DNA of 64,000 nt from Streptomyces antibioticus (GTDB lineage: Bacteria > Actinomycetota > Actinomycetes > Streptomycetales > Streptomycetaceae). The notes beneath the pieces were generated by a model. It had not been told where the DNA came from and searched no databases. It saw only the letters and a program-made list of their open reading frames with translations. Position 1 is the first letter of the stretch, and each line of letters begins with the position of its first letter. Shown piece after piece: positions 25,697 to 34,239 of this stretch. A program made the translations under genes and the position numbers. The stretch lies in assembly GCF_001514065.1 (NCBI RefSeq), contig NZ_KQ948422.1, forward strand, positions 124,001 to 188,000, written 5' to 3'.

Positions 25697-26650
25697 ATGG
25701 TGATCCACCTCGCCCGCTACCGCCTCGACGACGAAATCCGGTGGGCGACCGTTGCCGACGGCGGCCTGTCGCCGCTGGCCGGCAGCTACGCCTCGACCGC
25801 GGACCTCATCCGTGACGGCGCCGACGACTGGCGGTCGGCCGCTGAGCGGCCTGCCCAACTGCCCACCGAGTCGGTGGAGCTGCTGTCCCCGGTGACCACG
25901 CCCTGCCGCGTCCTGTGCCAGGGCGCCAATTACCGGCAGCACGCGATCGAGTCCGGGATGGATCCCGACGCGCGGCCCTTCAACCTGTTCTTCGACAAGA
26001 CGGACGCCGCGGTCACCGGTCCCGACACGCCCGTCACCCGGCCGCCCCACGTGCGACTGCTCGACCACGAGATCGAGCTCGCCCTGGTGCTGCGCAAGCA
26101 AGTCACCCAGCCGGAGACCGTCACCGCCGAGAATCTCCACGAGTACGTCTTCGGCATCACCATCGCCAACGACCTCTCCGCCCGCGACGTCCAACTCCCG
26201 CAGGGCCAATACCTCAAGGGCAAGAGCTACCGCGGATTCTGCCCGGTCGGGCCCTATCTCGCGGTCCCGGAGCCGGGCGAGTTCCCGCTCCTGGACGACC
26301 TGGAACTGCGCCTGGAGGTCAACGGCGAGCACCGCCAGCACGACAGCACCCGCAACCTGCTCTACCGGCCCGCCGAGACGCTCACCGAGCTGACCACGTT
26401 CTGCGACCTCAGTCCCGGAGACCTGCTGCTCACCGGCACCCCCCACGGCTGTACCGCGACCACCCCGCCGGCGCTGGTCCGCCGCCTGGCCACGGCGCTG
26501 CTACCGGAGGACAGGCTCTGGCGGATGTTCATCCGCTCCAACCTCCGCAAGCCCTACCTCCAGCCCGGTGACCTCGTGACCGCGAGCATTCGCAGCCCCG
26601 ACGGCTCCATCGACCTCGGCCGCCAGCACACCACCATCACCACGTCCTGA
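25697..26650 (+). CDS. Fumarylacetoacetate hydrolase family protein
   Basis: Metal-dependent hydrolase or decarboxylase of 317 residues acting on acylpyruvate-like ring-cleavage products. The metal-site acidic pattern is visible in LLDHEIELALVLRKQ and NDLSARDVQ, plus the closing KSYRGFCPVGPYL and LLTGTPHGC motifs. An insert near LATALLPEDRLWRMFIRSNL before the C-terminal strand is longer than usual. ATG 25697 has GAGG upstream; the frame is open to 25289 inside the PucR gene. First gene of a tightly packed operon (11-nt and 3-nt gaps to the next two). Confidence 0.9.
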   Translation: MVIHLARYRLDDEIRWATVADGGLSPLAGSYASTADLIRDGADDWRSAAERPAQLPTESVELLSPVTTPCRVLCQGANYRQHAIESGMDPDARPFNLFFDKTDAAVTGPDTPVTRPPHVRLLDHEIELALVLRKQVTQPETVTAENLHEYVFGITIANDLSARDVQLPQGQYLKGKSYRGFCPVGPYLAVPEPGEFPLLDDLELRLEVNGEHRQHDSTRNLLYRPAETLTELTTFCDLSPGDLLLTGTPHGCTATTPPALVRRLATALLPEDRLWRMFIRSNLRKPYLQPGDLVTASIRSPDGSIDLGRQHTTITTS

Positions 26651-26661
26651 AAGGACTGCTC

Positions 26662-27309
26662 ATGGAAGCCGCCAAAGAAGCCGGCACCCACAGGCCCACG
26701 AACGCGAGCGACACCGCGCCGGACTTCGTCGCGCACTGGGTCGTCAAGACCGCCCGCCGCGACGAGATGATCACGTGGTACCGCACGGTCTTCGGCGCCC
26801 GCGTGGTTCACGAGGGCCGGCAGGTCACCTTCCTCAGCTGGGACCACGAGCATCACCGGCTGGCGCTGGTCACGGTGCCGTCTGTCCTGCGCTACCTCTT
26901 CCCGCTGGCACGGCTGCGGCGCAAGCTTTACGGGATCGACCACCTCGCCGTCCAGCTCGCCTCGCTCGAACGCCTGCTCACCACCTACGACCGACTCAAG
27001 CAGGCGGGCATCCGCCCGGTCTGGTCCATCAACCACGGGCCGACCACCTCGCTGTACTACGAGGACCCCGACGGCATCCGCCTGGAGTTCCAGGTGGACA
27101 ACTACCCCACCATTGAGGCCACTGCCGCCTTCTTCGGCAGCGAGGAGTTCGCCGCCAACCCGATCGGCACCGAGTTCGACCCGGACTACCTGCTCGGGCG
27201 GCTGCGCGGGGGCGACGACCCGGCGGAGCTGCTCCGGCCCGGCGCGGGCACCCCGCCCGGCACCACGCCACGGGCCAACAAGCGGGCGGTCACCTGGAAG
27301 AGTCTCTAG
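26662..27309 (+). CDS. VOC-family protein (extradiol dioxygenase/glyoxalase-like)
   Basis: The 215-residue product has a vicinal-oxygen-chelate module: DFVAHWVVKTARRDEMITWY, the first metal-type histidine near FVAHW, then GIDHLAVQL and the acidic end YYEDPDGIRLEFQVDNY. The H-H-E pattern of a metal site is present, so a ring-cleaving dioxygenase is plausible. A C-terminal tail (from about 150) is extra. It sits between FAA hydrolase and FAD monooxygenase, the order expected for hydroxylation, ring cleavage and hydrolysis. A sister gene survives only as a stub at 31833. Confidence 0.85.
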   Translation: MEAAKEAGTHRPTNASDTAPDFVAHWVVKTARRDEMITWYRTVFGARVVHEGRQVTFLSWDHEHHRLALVTVPSVLRYLFPLARLRRKLYGIDHLAVQLASLERLLTTYDRLKQAGIRPVWSINHGPTTSLYYEDPDGIRLEFQVDNYPTIEATAAFFGSEEFAANPIGTEFDPDYLLGRLRGGDDPAELLRPGAGTPPGTTPRANKRAVTWKSL

Positions 27310-27312
27310 GCC

Positions 27313-29160
27313 ATGCGCACCACACCGGTCGTGATCGCGGGGGCAGGCCCGACGGGAAGCACCCTCGCACTCCTGCTGGCCCGGCACGGTATCCCCAGCA
27401 CCGTGCTCGAACGCCGCACGCAGCCCCTGATGCACCCTGCGGCCCACATCATCAACGCCCGCTCACTCGAGATCTGGCACCACACGTCACCCCGACTGGC
27501 CAGGGAGATCACCGCGCTGGCGCCGCCCACAGACACGATCAACATCATCCGCTGGTGCTCACGGCTCACCGAGTCGCTCGGCGAGATCGACGTGCTGTCC
27601 GACCCCGACCGTCTTGCCGAACTCCAGGCGCACAGCCCTTTCCTGATCAGCCACATCGGACAGCACCAGCTCATGCCCGTGCTCTGGGCGGCGCTGGAGC
27701 GCGAGCCGCTCGTCGACTTCCGCCGCTCCACCGCGGTCACCGCAATCGATGCGGGCGCCGACCGGATCGCCGTGCACACCGAGCGCACCACGCAGGCACT
27801 CGATGCCGCCTACCTGGTCGCCGCCGACGGCGCCAACAGCGTGGTCCGGGACAGCGCCGGCATTCCGCTGCGGGGCCCGGTCCTGGCGAACATGGGCAGC
27901 GTCTTCTTCCACGCCCCCAAACTGCACCCGCCCGGCACGGTCCGCCCGCTGCTCAGCTGGATCTACCAGCCCGACTTCTGCGGCGTCATGATCGCCCACG
28001 CGAACGACGACTACATCCTGATGACCGCCTACCTCCACCCAGAACAGGAAATCGCCAGGGACAGCCGGCGCTACTGGGAACGGACACTCCCGCGGGTGCT
28101 GGGCAGCACCGAGGTCACCATCCGGTCCACTGGCACGTGGAAGATGACCTCCCAGACGGCCCACGCCTTCCGGCAGGGGCGCCTGCTCCTCGCCGGCGAC
28201 ACGGCGCACCGTTTCCCGCACACCGGCGGTTTCGGCCTCAACAGCGGCGTGCAGGACGCCCACAACCTCGCCTGGAAGATCGCCGCGGTGCTCCGCGAAG
28301 GCGCCGACGACGCCCTGCTCGACACCTACGAGTCCGAGCGCAGACCCGTCGTCGAAAACTTCGCCGAACAGAGTGTCGCCAACCACTTCCGCCTCGACGA
28401 GGTGACCGCGCCCGTGGGGATCACCAACCGCGCGGTCCGGCAGACCACCGAGGCCCTCGCCCGTCCGCTGTTGTCCCAGGTGCCCCCTCGCGCGCTGGGC
28501 TGGGCCTGCGACCGCCTCACCCCGCTCCAGCTCAAGCGCACCGGAGTGCTGCTCGCGAGCACCGCCCGCGGCCGGCGACTCCGGGCGCGCATCGCCGCGG
28601 CCATCCCGGACCAGCTCGAACACTTCGCCTCCACCGGACTCGAGTTCGGCTACACCTACGGCGGTCCGCTCATCCACGCCGAGACCCCTCCGCCAAATGG
28701 TGGCGACGTGGTCACCTACCGCCCCACCACCCGTCCCGGCGCCCGCCTCCCCCACGCCGTCGTCCAGCACGAGGACACCCCACGCCCGGTCCACGACCTG
28801 CTCCCGCACGATGGACTTGCCCTCGTCACACCGGATCCCGGGGCATGGGAACGCGCACTGCGGGAGCGACCGGCCGAGAGCCCGCTCCCGGTGCGCGTCG
28901 TCGGCCTGGTCGCGGCGTCCCCGGCCGAGGAGGGGACGCTCGTCGAGCTGTTCGAGGTCGGCCGGCACGGCGCGGTTCTGGTGCGGCCGGACGGCCACGT
29001 CGCCTGGCGCACCACCGGCATGGCTGGGCAGGCGATGCCGGAGCTGAACCGGTTCCTGCGCGACCACTGGCAGCCGTACTGGAAGCCGGCTCGGGCCGTT
29101 GCTCGCCGGCTGGGAGCAGACTCCGTCGTGCCGGCCGTGAGTAGCCCGAACACCGAATAG
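27313..29160 (+). CDS. FAD-dependent aromatic monooxygenase (PHBH/MhpA-type)
   Basis: Group A flavoprotein hydroxylase of 615 residues. N-terminal FAD-binding GAGPTGSTLALLLARHG (about 10-26), the DG motif YLVAADGANSVVRDSAG and the ribose-binding LLLAGDTAHRFPHTGGFGLN with QDAHNLAWK are all intact. A C-terminal thioredoxin-like region follows, as in phenol and 3-(3-hydroxyphenyl)propionate hydroxylases. It uses NAD(P)H and oxygen to hydroxylate an aromatic ring. Starts 3 nt after the VOC gene, so it is co-translated with it. Confidence 0.92.
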   Translation: MRTTPVVIAGAGPTGSTLALLLARHGIPSTVLERRTQPLMHPAAHIINARSLEIWHHTSPRLAREITALAPPTDTINIIRWCSRLTESLGEIDVLSDPDRLAELQAHSPFLISHIGQHQLMPVLWAALEREPLVDFRRSTAVTAIDAGADRIAVHTERTTQALDAAYLVAADGANSVVRDSAGIPLRGPVLANMGSVFFHAPKLHPPGTVRPLLSWIYQPDFCGVMIAHANDDYILMTAYLHPEQEIARDSRRYWERTLPRVLGSTEVTIRSTGTWKMTSQTAHAFRQGRLLLAGDTAHRFPHTGGFGLNSGVQDAHNLAWKIAAVLREGADDALLDTYESERRPVVENFAEQSVANHFRLDEVTAPVGITNRAVRQTTEALARPLLSQVPPRALGWACDRLTPLQLKRTGVLLASTARGRRLRARIAAAIPDQLEHFASTGLEFGYTYGGPLIHAETPPPNGGDVVTYRPTTRPGARLPHAVVQHEDTPRPVHDLLPHDGLALVTPDPGAWERALRERPAESPLPVRVVGLVAASPAEEGTLVELFEVGRHGAVLVRPDGHVAWRTTGMAGQAMPELNRFLRDHWQPYWKPARAVARRLGADSVVPAVSSPNTE

Positions 29161-29395
29161 GACGACGCTGTGAAGGTGCCTCCATGACCGAGGACCTCCT
29201 TGTAAACACACCCCCTGGCACCATTCCCTCCCCCTGGGCACCGCTACCGGCGGCCGCCGTCACACGCTGTGAGAACCCTCGCAAGGTGCTGGCGCACCCC
29301 TGCTCACAGCGGTGGGTCCTCGCGCATTGCTCCCGCTCACTCCCAGACCGTCTCGAACCAGGCAGCCTTCTCGATGGCTTCTCACCCTGCAGATG

Positions 29396-29417
29396 TGAGA
29401 GCGGAAGCGCACTCTCA
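29396..29417. promoter_or_regulatory. Inverted repeat upstream of the E1 gene
   Basis: TGAGAG (29396-29401) and CTCTCA (29412-29417) form a perfect 6-bp inverted repeat with a 10-nt spacer, 38 nt before the E1 start in the 294-nt gap after the monooxygenase gene. An operator for a second promoter is plausible. Confidence 0.4.
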
Positions 29418-29454
29418 TGGTCCGTGTTTCACACCGAAGTAGAGGACGGCAACA

Positions 29455-31782
29455 ATGACGAGCCCCCCACTCGGCCAGACCACAATCTCCGAGGACCTGG
29501 CCGTACTCCGCGAGGTCGAGAACCGGGTTTTGTGGTTGTCGACCTCGATCATCGACCATGCCAATCGGGTCCGCCCCAACACGTCGGGCCTGAAGGTGGG
29601 CGGACACCAGGCGTCGTCGGCCTCGATGGTGTCGCTGATGACCGTCTTGTGGTTCAGGCATCTGCGCGCCGACGACCGGGTTTCGGTCAAGCCGCACGCC
29701 TCGCCCGTCCTGCACGCGATCAACTACCTGCTCGGCAGCCTCGACAGGTCCTACCTCTCTCGGCTGCGTGCGTTCGGCGGGCTGCAGAGCTACCCGAGCC
29801 GCGCGAAGGACCCTGACCCGGTGGATTACTCCACCGGCTCCGTGGGCATCGGCGCGACCGCGCCGATATGGGGCGCGATGACCCGCCGCTATGTGGAGTG
29901 TGCCTTCGGCGAAGGCGGCACCGGCCGACAATACTCGCTGGTCGGCGACGCCGAACTCGACGAGGGAGCTGTGTGGGAGGCCGTGCTGGACCCTGCGGTC
30001 TCTGACCTGGGCGAGATCGTGTGGATCGTCGACCTCAACCGCCAGTCGCTGGACAGAGTCGTCCCGCACCTGGCCGCAGACCGACTCCGTGGGCTCTTCA
30101 GCGCTGCCGGCTGGCAGGTGATAGAGCTGAAATACGGAAAAGTCCTCGAAGAACTCTTCCGGGAGCCGGGCGGAGATGCCCTTCGCCGGCGTATCGACGA
30201 TATGAGCAACCCGGAATTCCAGCGCCTGCTGCGCTGCGACGCCGACGAGGTACGCCGTCGGCTGCCCGGCACCAGCCCCGATGCGGCCGGCATCACCAAG
30301 CTGATCACCGAACTGGACGACGAGAGCTTGGTCAGGGCCCTGGCCAACCTCGGCGGCCATGATCTTGACGGGCTCGACGCGGCATTCGGCGCGATCGACG
30401 ACACACGACCCACCGTGATCCTCGCCTACACCGTCAAGGGCTACGGCCTGCCCATGCAGGGCCACCCCCAGAACCACTCCGCGCTGCTCACCGGGGACCA
30501 GATCAGTCAGCTGGCGGACCAGGTCGGGGCTGATGCGGACGATCCGTGGCAGCCGCCACCCGCGGGCAGCCTTGTGGCGGAGCTCTGCCGCGAGACCGCA
30601 CAGCGCCTGCGACGGGAGGAAGTCTCCCTGGCCCCGCCGCAGACTCCGCCGCTCGACCTCGGCCGCACACCCACGTCCACAAAGGCCACCACCCAGGCCG
30701 CGCTCGGTCGGACACTGCTCGACCTCAGCCGCCAGGCACCCGAGGTCGCGCGGCGCATAGTCACGGTGAGCCCCGACGTCAGTTCATCGACGAATCTCGG
30801 TGGGTGGGTCAACAAGGTCGGTGTCTGGTCGGCCACCGAGCGGACCGACTGGTTCGCCGACGACCGCGAAACGATCCTGCACTGGCGGGAAAAGCCCAGC
30901 GGACAGCACATCGAGCTGGGCATCGCCGAGGTCAACCTGGTCGGCCTCATCAGTGAGCTCGGCGCGGCCTGGAGCCGGTGGGGCCAGCCCCTGCTGCCGA
31001 TCGGCGTGCTCTACGACCCCTTCGTCGAACGCGCCCTGGAGCCGTGGTCGTACGGCATCTACGCCGGGGGACAGTCCATTCTGGTCGGCACGCCTTCCGG
31101 GGTGACCCTCGCCCCGGAAGGGGGAGCCCACCAATCGATCAAGACTCCCTCGATCGGCATCGAACAGCCCGGCTGCATCACCTACGAACCGGCCTTCGTC
31201 ATCGACACCGAATGGACCCTGCTGGCCAGTCTCGGACGCCTTGGGAAGCCGGATGGCACATCGGCCTACCTGCGTCTGTCCACCCGCCCCATCGATCAGG
31301 GCCTCGCCGCCGTCCCGGTCGATCCTGCCGCCCGGGAACACCGCCGACGGCAGGTCGTAGCCGGCGCATACGCTCTGCGGCGCGCAGACGACCCGGCGGT
31401 GACCCTCGCCGTCATGGGCGCCCTCGTGCCGGAGGCACTCTCGGCCGCCGACCGCCTTCAGCAGAGCGGCATCCGGGCTGACGTCATCTGCATCACCAGC
31501 CCCGGCCTCCTCTACCGCGCCGTGCGTGCCCGCCAGGGCCAGGACCTGGCCGACCACTGGATCCTCGACGAGGTGTTTCCCGCCGACAGGGCGACACCCC
31601 TGGTCACGATCCTGGACGGTCACCCGCACTCGCTGGCCTTCCTCGCCACGATCAACCAGGTCCCGACCACAGCGCTCGGCGTCACCCGCTTCGGGCAGTC
31701 CGGCTCGTTGGACGAGGTCTACCGGTATCACCACGTTGACCTCGAAAGCATCGTCGGGGCCGCACTGGACCTGGTCGATTAG
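29455..31782 (+). CDS. Homodimeric-type 2-oxoacid dehydrogenase E1 (AceE-like, thiamine diphosphate)
   Basis: The 775-residue product follows the fused alpha-beta E1 layout: transketolase-type N-terminal half with GGHQASSASM, HASPVLHAINYLLG, the ThDP-binding GDAELDEGAVWEAV...DLN motif and TVKGYG, then a pyrimidine-binding half (HIELGIAEVNLVGLISELGA, EGGAHQS) and a C-terminal domain. Pyruvate dehydrogenase E1 proteins of this type are about 100 residues longer. No E2 or E3 gene is near, so it may decarboxylate the 2-oxoacid released by ring cleavage, alone or with a housekeeping E2. AGAGGA stands 8 nt before ATG 29455. Confidence 0.88.
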   Translation: MTSPPLGQTTISEDLAVLREVENRVLWLSTSIIDHANRVRPNTSGLKVGGHQASSASMVSLMTVLWFRHLRADDRVSVKPHASPVLHAINYLLGSLDRSYLSRLRAFGGLQSYPSRAKDPDPVDYSTGSVGIGATAPIWGAMTRRYVECAFGEGGTGRQYSLVGDAELDEGAVWEAVLDPAVSDLGEIVWIVDLNRQSLDRVVPHLAADRLRGLFSAAGWQVIELKYGKVLEELFREPGGDALRRRIDDMSNPEFQRLLRCDADEVRRRLPGTSPDAAGITKLITELDDESLVRALANLGGHDLDGLDAAFGAIDDTRPTVILAYTVKGYGLPMQGHPQNHSALLTGDQISQLADQVGADADDPWQPPPAGSLVAELCRETAQRLRREEVSLAPPQTPPLDLGRTPTSTKATTQAALGRTLLDLSRQAPEVARRIVTVSPDVSSSTNLGGWVNKVGVWSATERTDWFADDRETILHWREKPSGQHIELGIAEVNLVGLISELGAAWSRWGQPLLPIGVLYDPFVERALEPWSYGIYAGGQSILVGTPSGVTLAPEGGAHQSIKTPSIGIEQPGCITYEPAFVIDTEWTLLASLGRLGKPDGTSAYLRLSTRPIDQGLAAVPVDPAAREHRRRQVVAGAYALRRADDPAVTLAVMGALVPEALSAADRLQQSGIRADVICITSPGLLYRAVRARQGQDLADHWILDEVFPADRATPLVTILDGHPHSLAFLATINQVPTTALGVTRFGQSGSLDEVYRYHHVDLESIVGAALDLVD

Positions 31783-31832
31783 CCCCGCCCCGTTCAACTC
31801 AAGCCCGTACAGCTCGATTTAAGGAATCCGCC

Positions 31833-31886
31833 ATGAGTAACAAGCGCCTGGCTCACGTGGTGTTACAGACGACGCGGCGCGAAGAA
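31833..31886 (+). pseudogene. Truncated VOC-family gene (5' stub)
   Basis: An AAGGAATCC ribosome site and ATG 31833 start a product MSNKRLAHVVLQTTRREE, the conserved beginning of VOC dioxygenase-like proteins (compare FVAHWVVKTARRDEM in the intact gene at 26662). Family likeness stops after about 18 codons, where sequence of an ISAs1 transposase on the opposite strand takes over. The rest of the gene is gone. It was evidently the next gene of the E1 operon. Confidence 0.75.
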
Positions 31887-32075
31887 CTTCGCGTGCCGGG
31901 CGAGAGCCTCCTGCGGAGCGTTCTTGGCCGACTGGCCGATCGCGGCGAGCGAGCGGACCCCGACGAGTACGGCCGAGCACGCGATCAGCAACACGCTCAC
32001 GAACGGGTGTCGCTTCCCGCGCTCGTGCCGCGGATCAGCCCGTGTGGCCAGCCGCTGCGGGAGTCCCGACAGTGT
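31863..32075 (-). pseudogene. ISAs1-family transposase, N-terminal remnant
   Basis: Read leftwards, LPQRLATRADPRHERGKRHP, FVSVLLIACSAVLVGVRSLA and AIGQSAKNAPQEAL match the start of ISAs1 (H-repeat-type) transposases. It ends at the VOC stub without any catalytic region. Both partners at this junction lost their 3' parts, indicating deletion between an inserted element and flanking DNA. Confidence 0.8.
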
Positions 32076-32119
32076 GCGGTGCTGACACGAGGGAAACTTG
32101 ATCAGGCAAGTCGCACCGA

Positions 32120-32452
32120 GTGCGTGCGACACCGGCGCCGGCGAGGGAGCGGTCCCACGGGACGTGGCTCGTCGACGAGCCCGCTGCCAGGCCGTCCGGG
32201 CGCGTGGTGGCGTACTGCCGTGTGTCGTCCGCCGACCAGAAGGCAGATCTTGAGCGGCAGGCGGCCCGGGTCGTGGCCGGCGCGAACGGGCTGGGGCTGG
32301 CCGTCGCGGAGGTCGTGACCGAGACCGGCTCGGGCTTGAACGGGCGGCGTCGCAAGCTGCACCGGGTGTTGTCCGACCCGTCCGCGACCGTGATCGTGGT
32401 CGAGCACCGTGGGTGTGGATCGCCGGACAGACTGCCAGGTGGGACAAGCTGA
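32120..32452 (+). pseudogene. IS607-type serine resolvase fragment
   Basis: GRVVAYCRVSSADQKADLER, then ADLERQAARVVAGANGLGLA and FGLNGRRR-like SGLNGRRRKLHRVLSD with VIVVEH is the catalytic start of IS607-family TnpA; the nucleophilic serine is in CRVSS. The family continues with HRDRLARFG, but here the frame turns to unrelated residues right after VEHRG and stops. The helix-turn-helix usually preceding the catalytic domain is absent too. Confidence 0.75.
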
Positions 32453-32510
32453 CCCCGGCGCAGCAATACCTCCTGGAGAGCCTCGGGGTGGACCCCGACG
32501 CCACGGCGCA
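32413..32510 (+). pseudogene. Helicase-associated domain fragment
   Basis: ARWDKLTPAQQYLLESLGVD is the repeated helicase-associated motif (W-x-x-L-x-x-x-Q-x-x-L-L-x-x-L-G) of large actinobacterial plasmid/arm helicases. Only one repeat is left, spliced between the resolvase and transposase fragments. Confidence 0.6.
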
Positions 32511-32521
32511 CGAGGTACGGC

Positions 32522-32917
32522 CAGTGCGGCGGTCGCAAACGACGGGTCCTGGCCGCTCTGATCGACAACGAACCGCACCTGGCCGCCACCCGGCCCGGCC
32601 TGCTGATCCTGGCCGACAAGGGCTACATCGCCGCCGAACTCGACCGCTTCCTCGCCGCCCGCGACATTCAGCTGCTGCGGCCCTACTACCGCAACCGCGG
32701 CACGCCGCACCCTGCAGAACCCCTGCTCAAGACCGTCCGCCAGCGGATCGAATCAGTCAACGACACCCTCAAGGGTCAACTCGACCTCGAACAGCACGGC
32801 GGTCGCACCATCGAAGGCGTCGGCGTCCGAGTGGCCCAGCGGATCCTGGCGATGACCTGCGCAATCTGGCACAACCGCAACACCGGCGCACCCATCACCA
32901 GATCACTGGTCGCCTAA
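32522..32917 (+). pseudogene. IS982-family transposase, C-terminal remnant
   Basis: The frame ending at TAA 32915-32917 reads VLAALIDNEPHLAATRPGLL, ILADKGYIAAELDRFLAARD, PHPAEPLLKTVRQRIESVND and EGVGVRVAQRILAMTCAIWHN, the C-terminal half of an IS982 DDE transposase including the ADKGY block and final glutamate region. There is no start codon and the N-terminal half is missing. It is the cleanest single-frame remnant of the local IS mosaic. Confidence 0.85.
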
Positions 32918-32946
32918 GACCACTGAGCCACATCGGCACTACTCGT

Positions 32947-33813
32947 CTAGGGCTGGTCGTCCATGAGGTCGAGGTCGTTCCATGCCTTTTGGACCCGTCC
33001 GGAGGCGCGGCCGGCTTCGGCGTCGGTGAGTTCGCTGAGGATCGCCTGGGTGACCGCGACCATGGCGGTGAGGGAGACAGTGCCCCGCACGCCCTCGATG
33101 GGCGTGAGGATCATGTGGTCGGCGTCCTCGGCGAGGGGGGATGAGCGCAGGTCCGTGAGGACGCTGACCGTGGCGCCGCGTTCGCGGCCCATCCGGGTGA
33201 GGCCGCGCAGGGCGCGCGTGAGGCGCCAGACGTTGAGGACGAGCAGGCAGTCGCCCTCCTGGAGCCGGGTGACCTGGACGGCCTGGGTGGTTGCGGAGCC
33301 GAGGGCGAGCTGGATGTCGTAGCCCATGATGGTGCCGAGGTGACCGAGCACGTGTGCGGGTCCGGCCCCGCTGCCGGAGCTGACGATCACGGTGCGGCGC
33401 GCGGACCTGATGGCCTGGGCGGTGGCGCGGATCGCCTCGAGGTTCTCCTCGGTGGCCAGTGCGGTGACGTGGGCCGCGTCCTGGTGGAGCGCTTGGGCGG
33501 CGGCCTCTGGAGGGCCGGCCGGGCCGGGGTTTGCGGAGGTGACGGAGCCGAGATAGTGGGCGCGCAGTTCCTGCCGGAGGTCCGTCCAGCCCTCGAAGCC
33601 GAGTTGCTGTGCGGTGCGGACCACCGTGGAGACGTTGACGCCGGCCCGTTCGGCGACCTCGCGGGCCGAGGAGTACGTGGCGAACTGCGGTGCACGGACG
33701 AGGACATGGACCACGCGCTCGGCCTGCGCGCCGAGCCGGTCGCGGCCCTCCCGTCCGGCAAGCCATTCCTCGATCGACACGCCGTCCTCCTCGTGGGCCC
33801 TGTTGCTGGTCAT
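32947..33813 (-). CDS. RpiR/MurR-family regulator (HTH-SIS)
   Basis: The 288-residue product has an N-terminal RpiR helix-turn-helix (SAREVAERAGVNVSTVVRTA, QQLGFEGWTDLRQELRAHY) and a C-terminal SIS domain (VIVSSGSGAGPAHVLGHLG, LVLNVWRLTRALRGLTRMGR, GATVSVLTD) that usually senses a phosphosugar or other small ligand. ATG 33813 overlaps the TGA of the upstream ABM gene as ATGA, so the two are translationally coupled. It is divergent from the MFS-amidohydrolase operon and probably controls both directions through the palindromes at 34115-34186. Confidence 0.9.
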   Translation of the reverse strand: MTSNRAHEEDGVSIEEWLAGREGRDRLGAQAERVVHVLVRAPQFATYSSAREVAERAGVNVSTVVRTAQQLGFEGWTDLRQELRAHYLGSVTSANPGPAGPPEAAAQALHQDAAHVTALATEENLEAIRATAQAIRSARRTVIVSSGSGAGPAHVLGHLGTIMGYDIQLALGSATTQAVQVTRLQEGDCLLVLNVWRLTRALRGLTRMGRERGATVSVLTDLRSSPLAEDADHMILTPIEGVRGTVSLTAMVAVTQAILSELTDAEAGRASGRVQKAWNDLDLMDDQP

Positions 33814-34115
33814 GTCACCGGGACGTACCCGTGCGCGACCTGGAACTCCCGGGTGTGCGGGCTGGCGGCAGAGCCGAACAAGGGTGCCAGGCCCCGGCTG
33901 AACTCCAGGCGCTCGGGGGAATTCTGCCAGGCCGTGTACCCGGCGGAGTCGGCCCACAGGGCGGCGACGACGACGGTGTCCGGTTCGTCGTCGGGCACGA
34001 GGATCTGGCTGGAGAGGGCGCCGGACGCCTCGAGGATGCCGGCCGCGCGGTAGTGGGCGATCAGGTCCTCTACGCGGCCCGGGGCGGGGCGCAGTGTCAG
34101 CATCGTCAATCTCAT
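33810..34115 (-). CDS. Antibiotic biosynthesis monooxygenase (ABM) domain protein
   Basis: The 101-residue dimeric alpha+beta barrel protein reads MRLTMLTLRPAPGRVEDLIA, then WADSAGYTAWQNSPE and HGYVPVT. The family includes cofactor-free monooxygenases and haem-degrading enzymes; substrate is unknown. ATG 34115 fits the usual start; a 20-residue longer frame begins at 34175. Neither start has a Shine-Dalgarno sequence, and a 16-bp palindrome abuts ATG 34115, so a leaderless transcript is likely. Confidence 0.8.
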   Translation of the reverse strand: MRLTMLTLRPAPGRVEDLIAHYRAAGILEASGALSSQILVPDDEPDTVVVAALWADSAGYTAWQNSPERLEFSRGLAPLFGSAASPHTREFQVAHGYVPVT

Positions 34116-34186
34116 GCAACGATCGTTGCAGGAAGTAAGATGAACATCAAGTGTTGCTTTGCTGTCGTCGTGCATCTAGCGTTGCG
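34115..34186. promoter_or_regulatory. Perfect 16-bp palindrome plus second imperfect site
   Basis: TGCAACGATCGTTGCA (34115-34130) is perfectly self-complementary and touches the ABM start codon. TGCATCTAGCGTTGCG (34171-34186) matches it at 12 of 16 positions. Both lie between the RpiR/ABM genes and the divergent MFS gene and are the obvious candidate operators for the RpiR protein. Confidence 0.75.
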
Positions 34187-34239
34187 AGCCATCTCCCCGC
34201 CCTCCGCCCCCCACCTCCCTCGCTCCCCGTGGAGGCACC

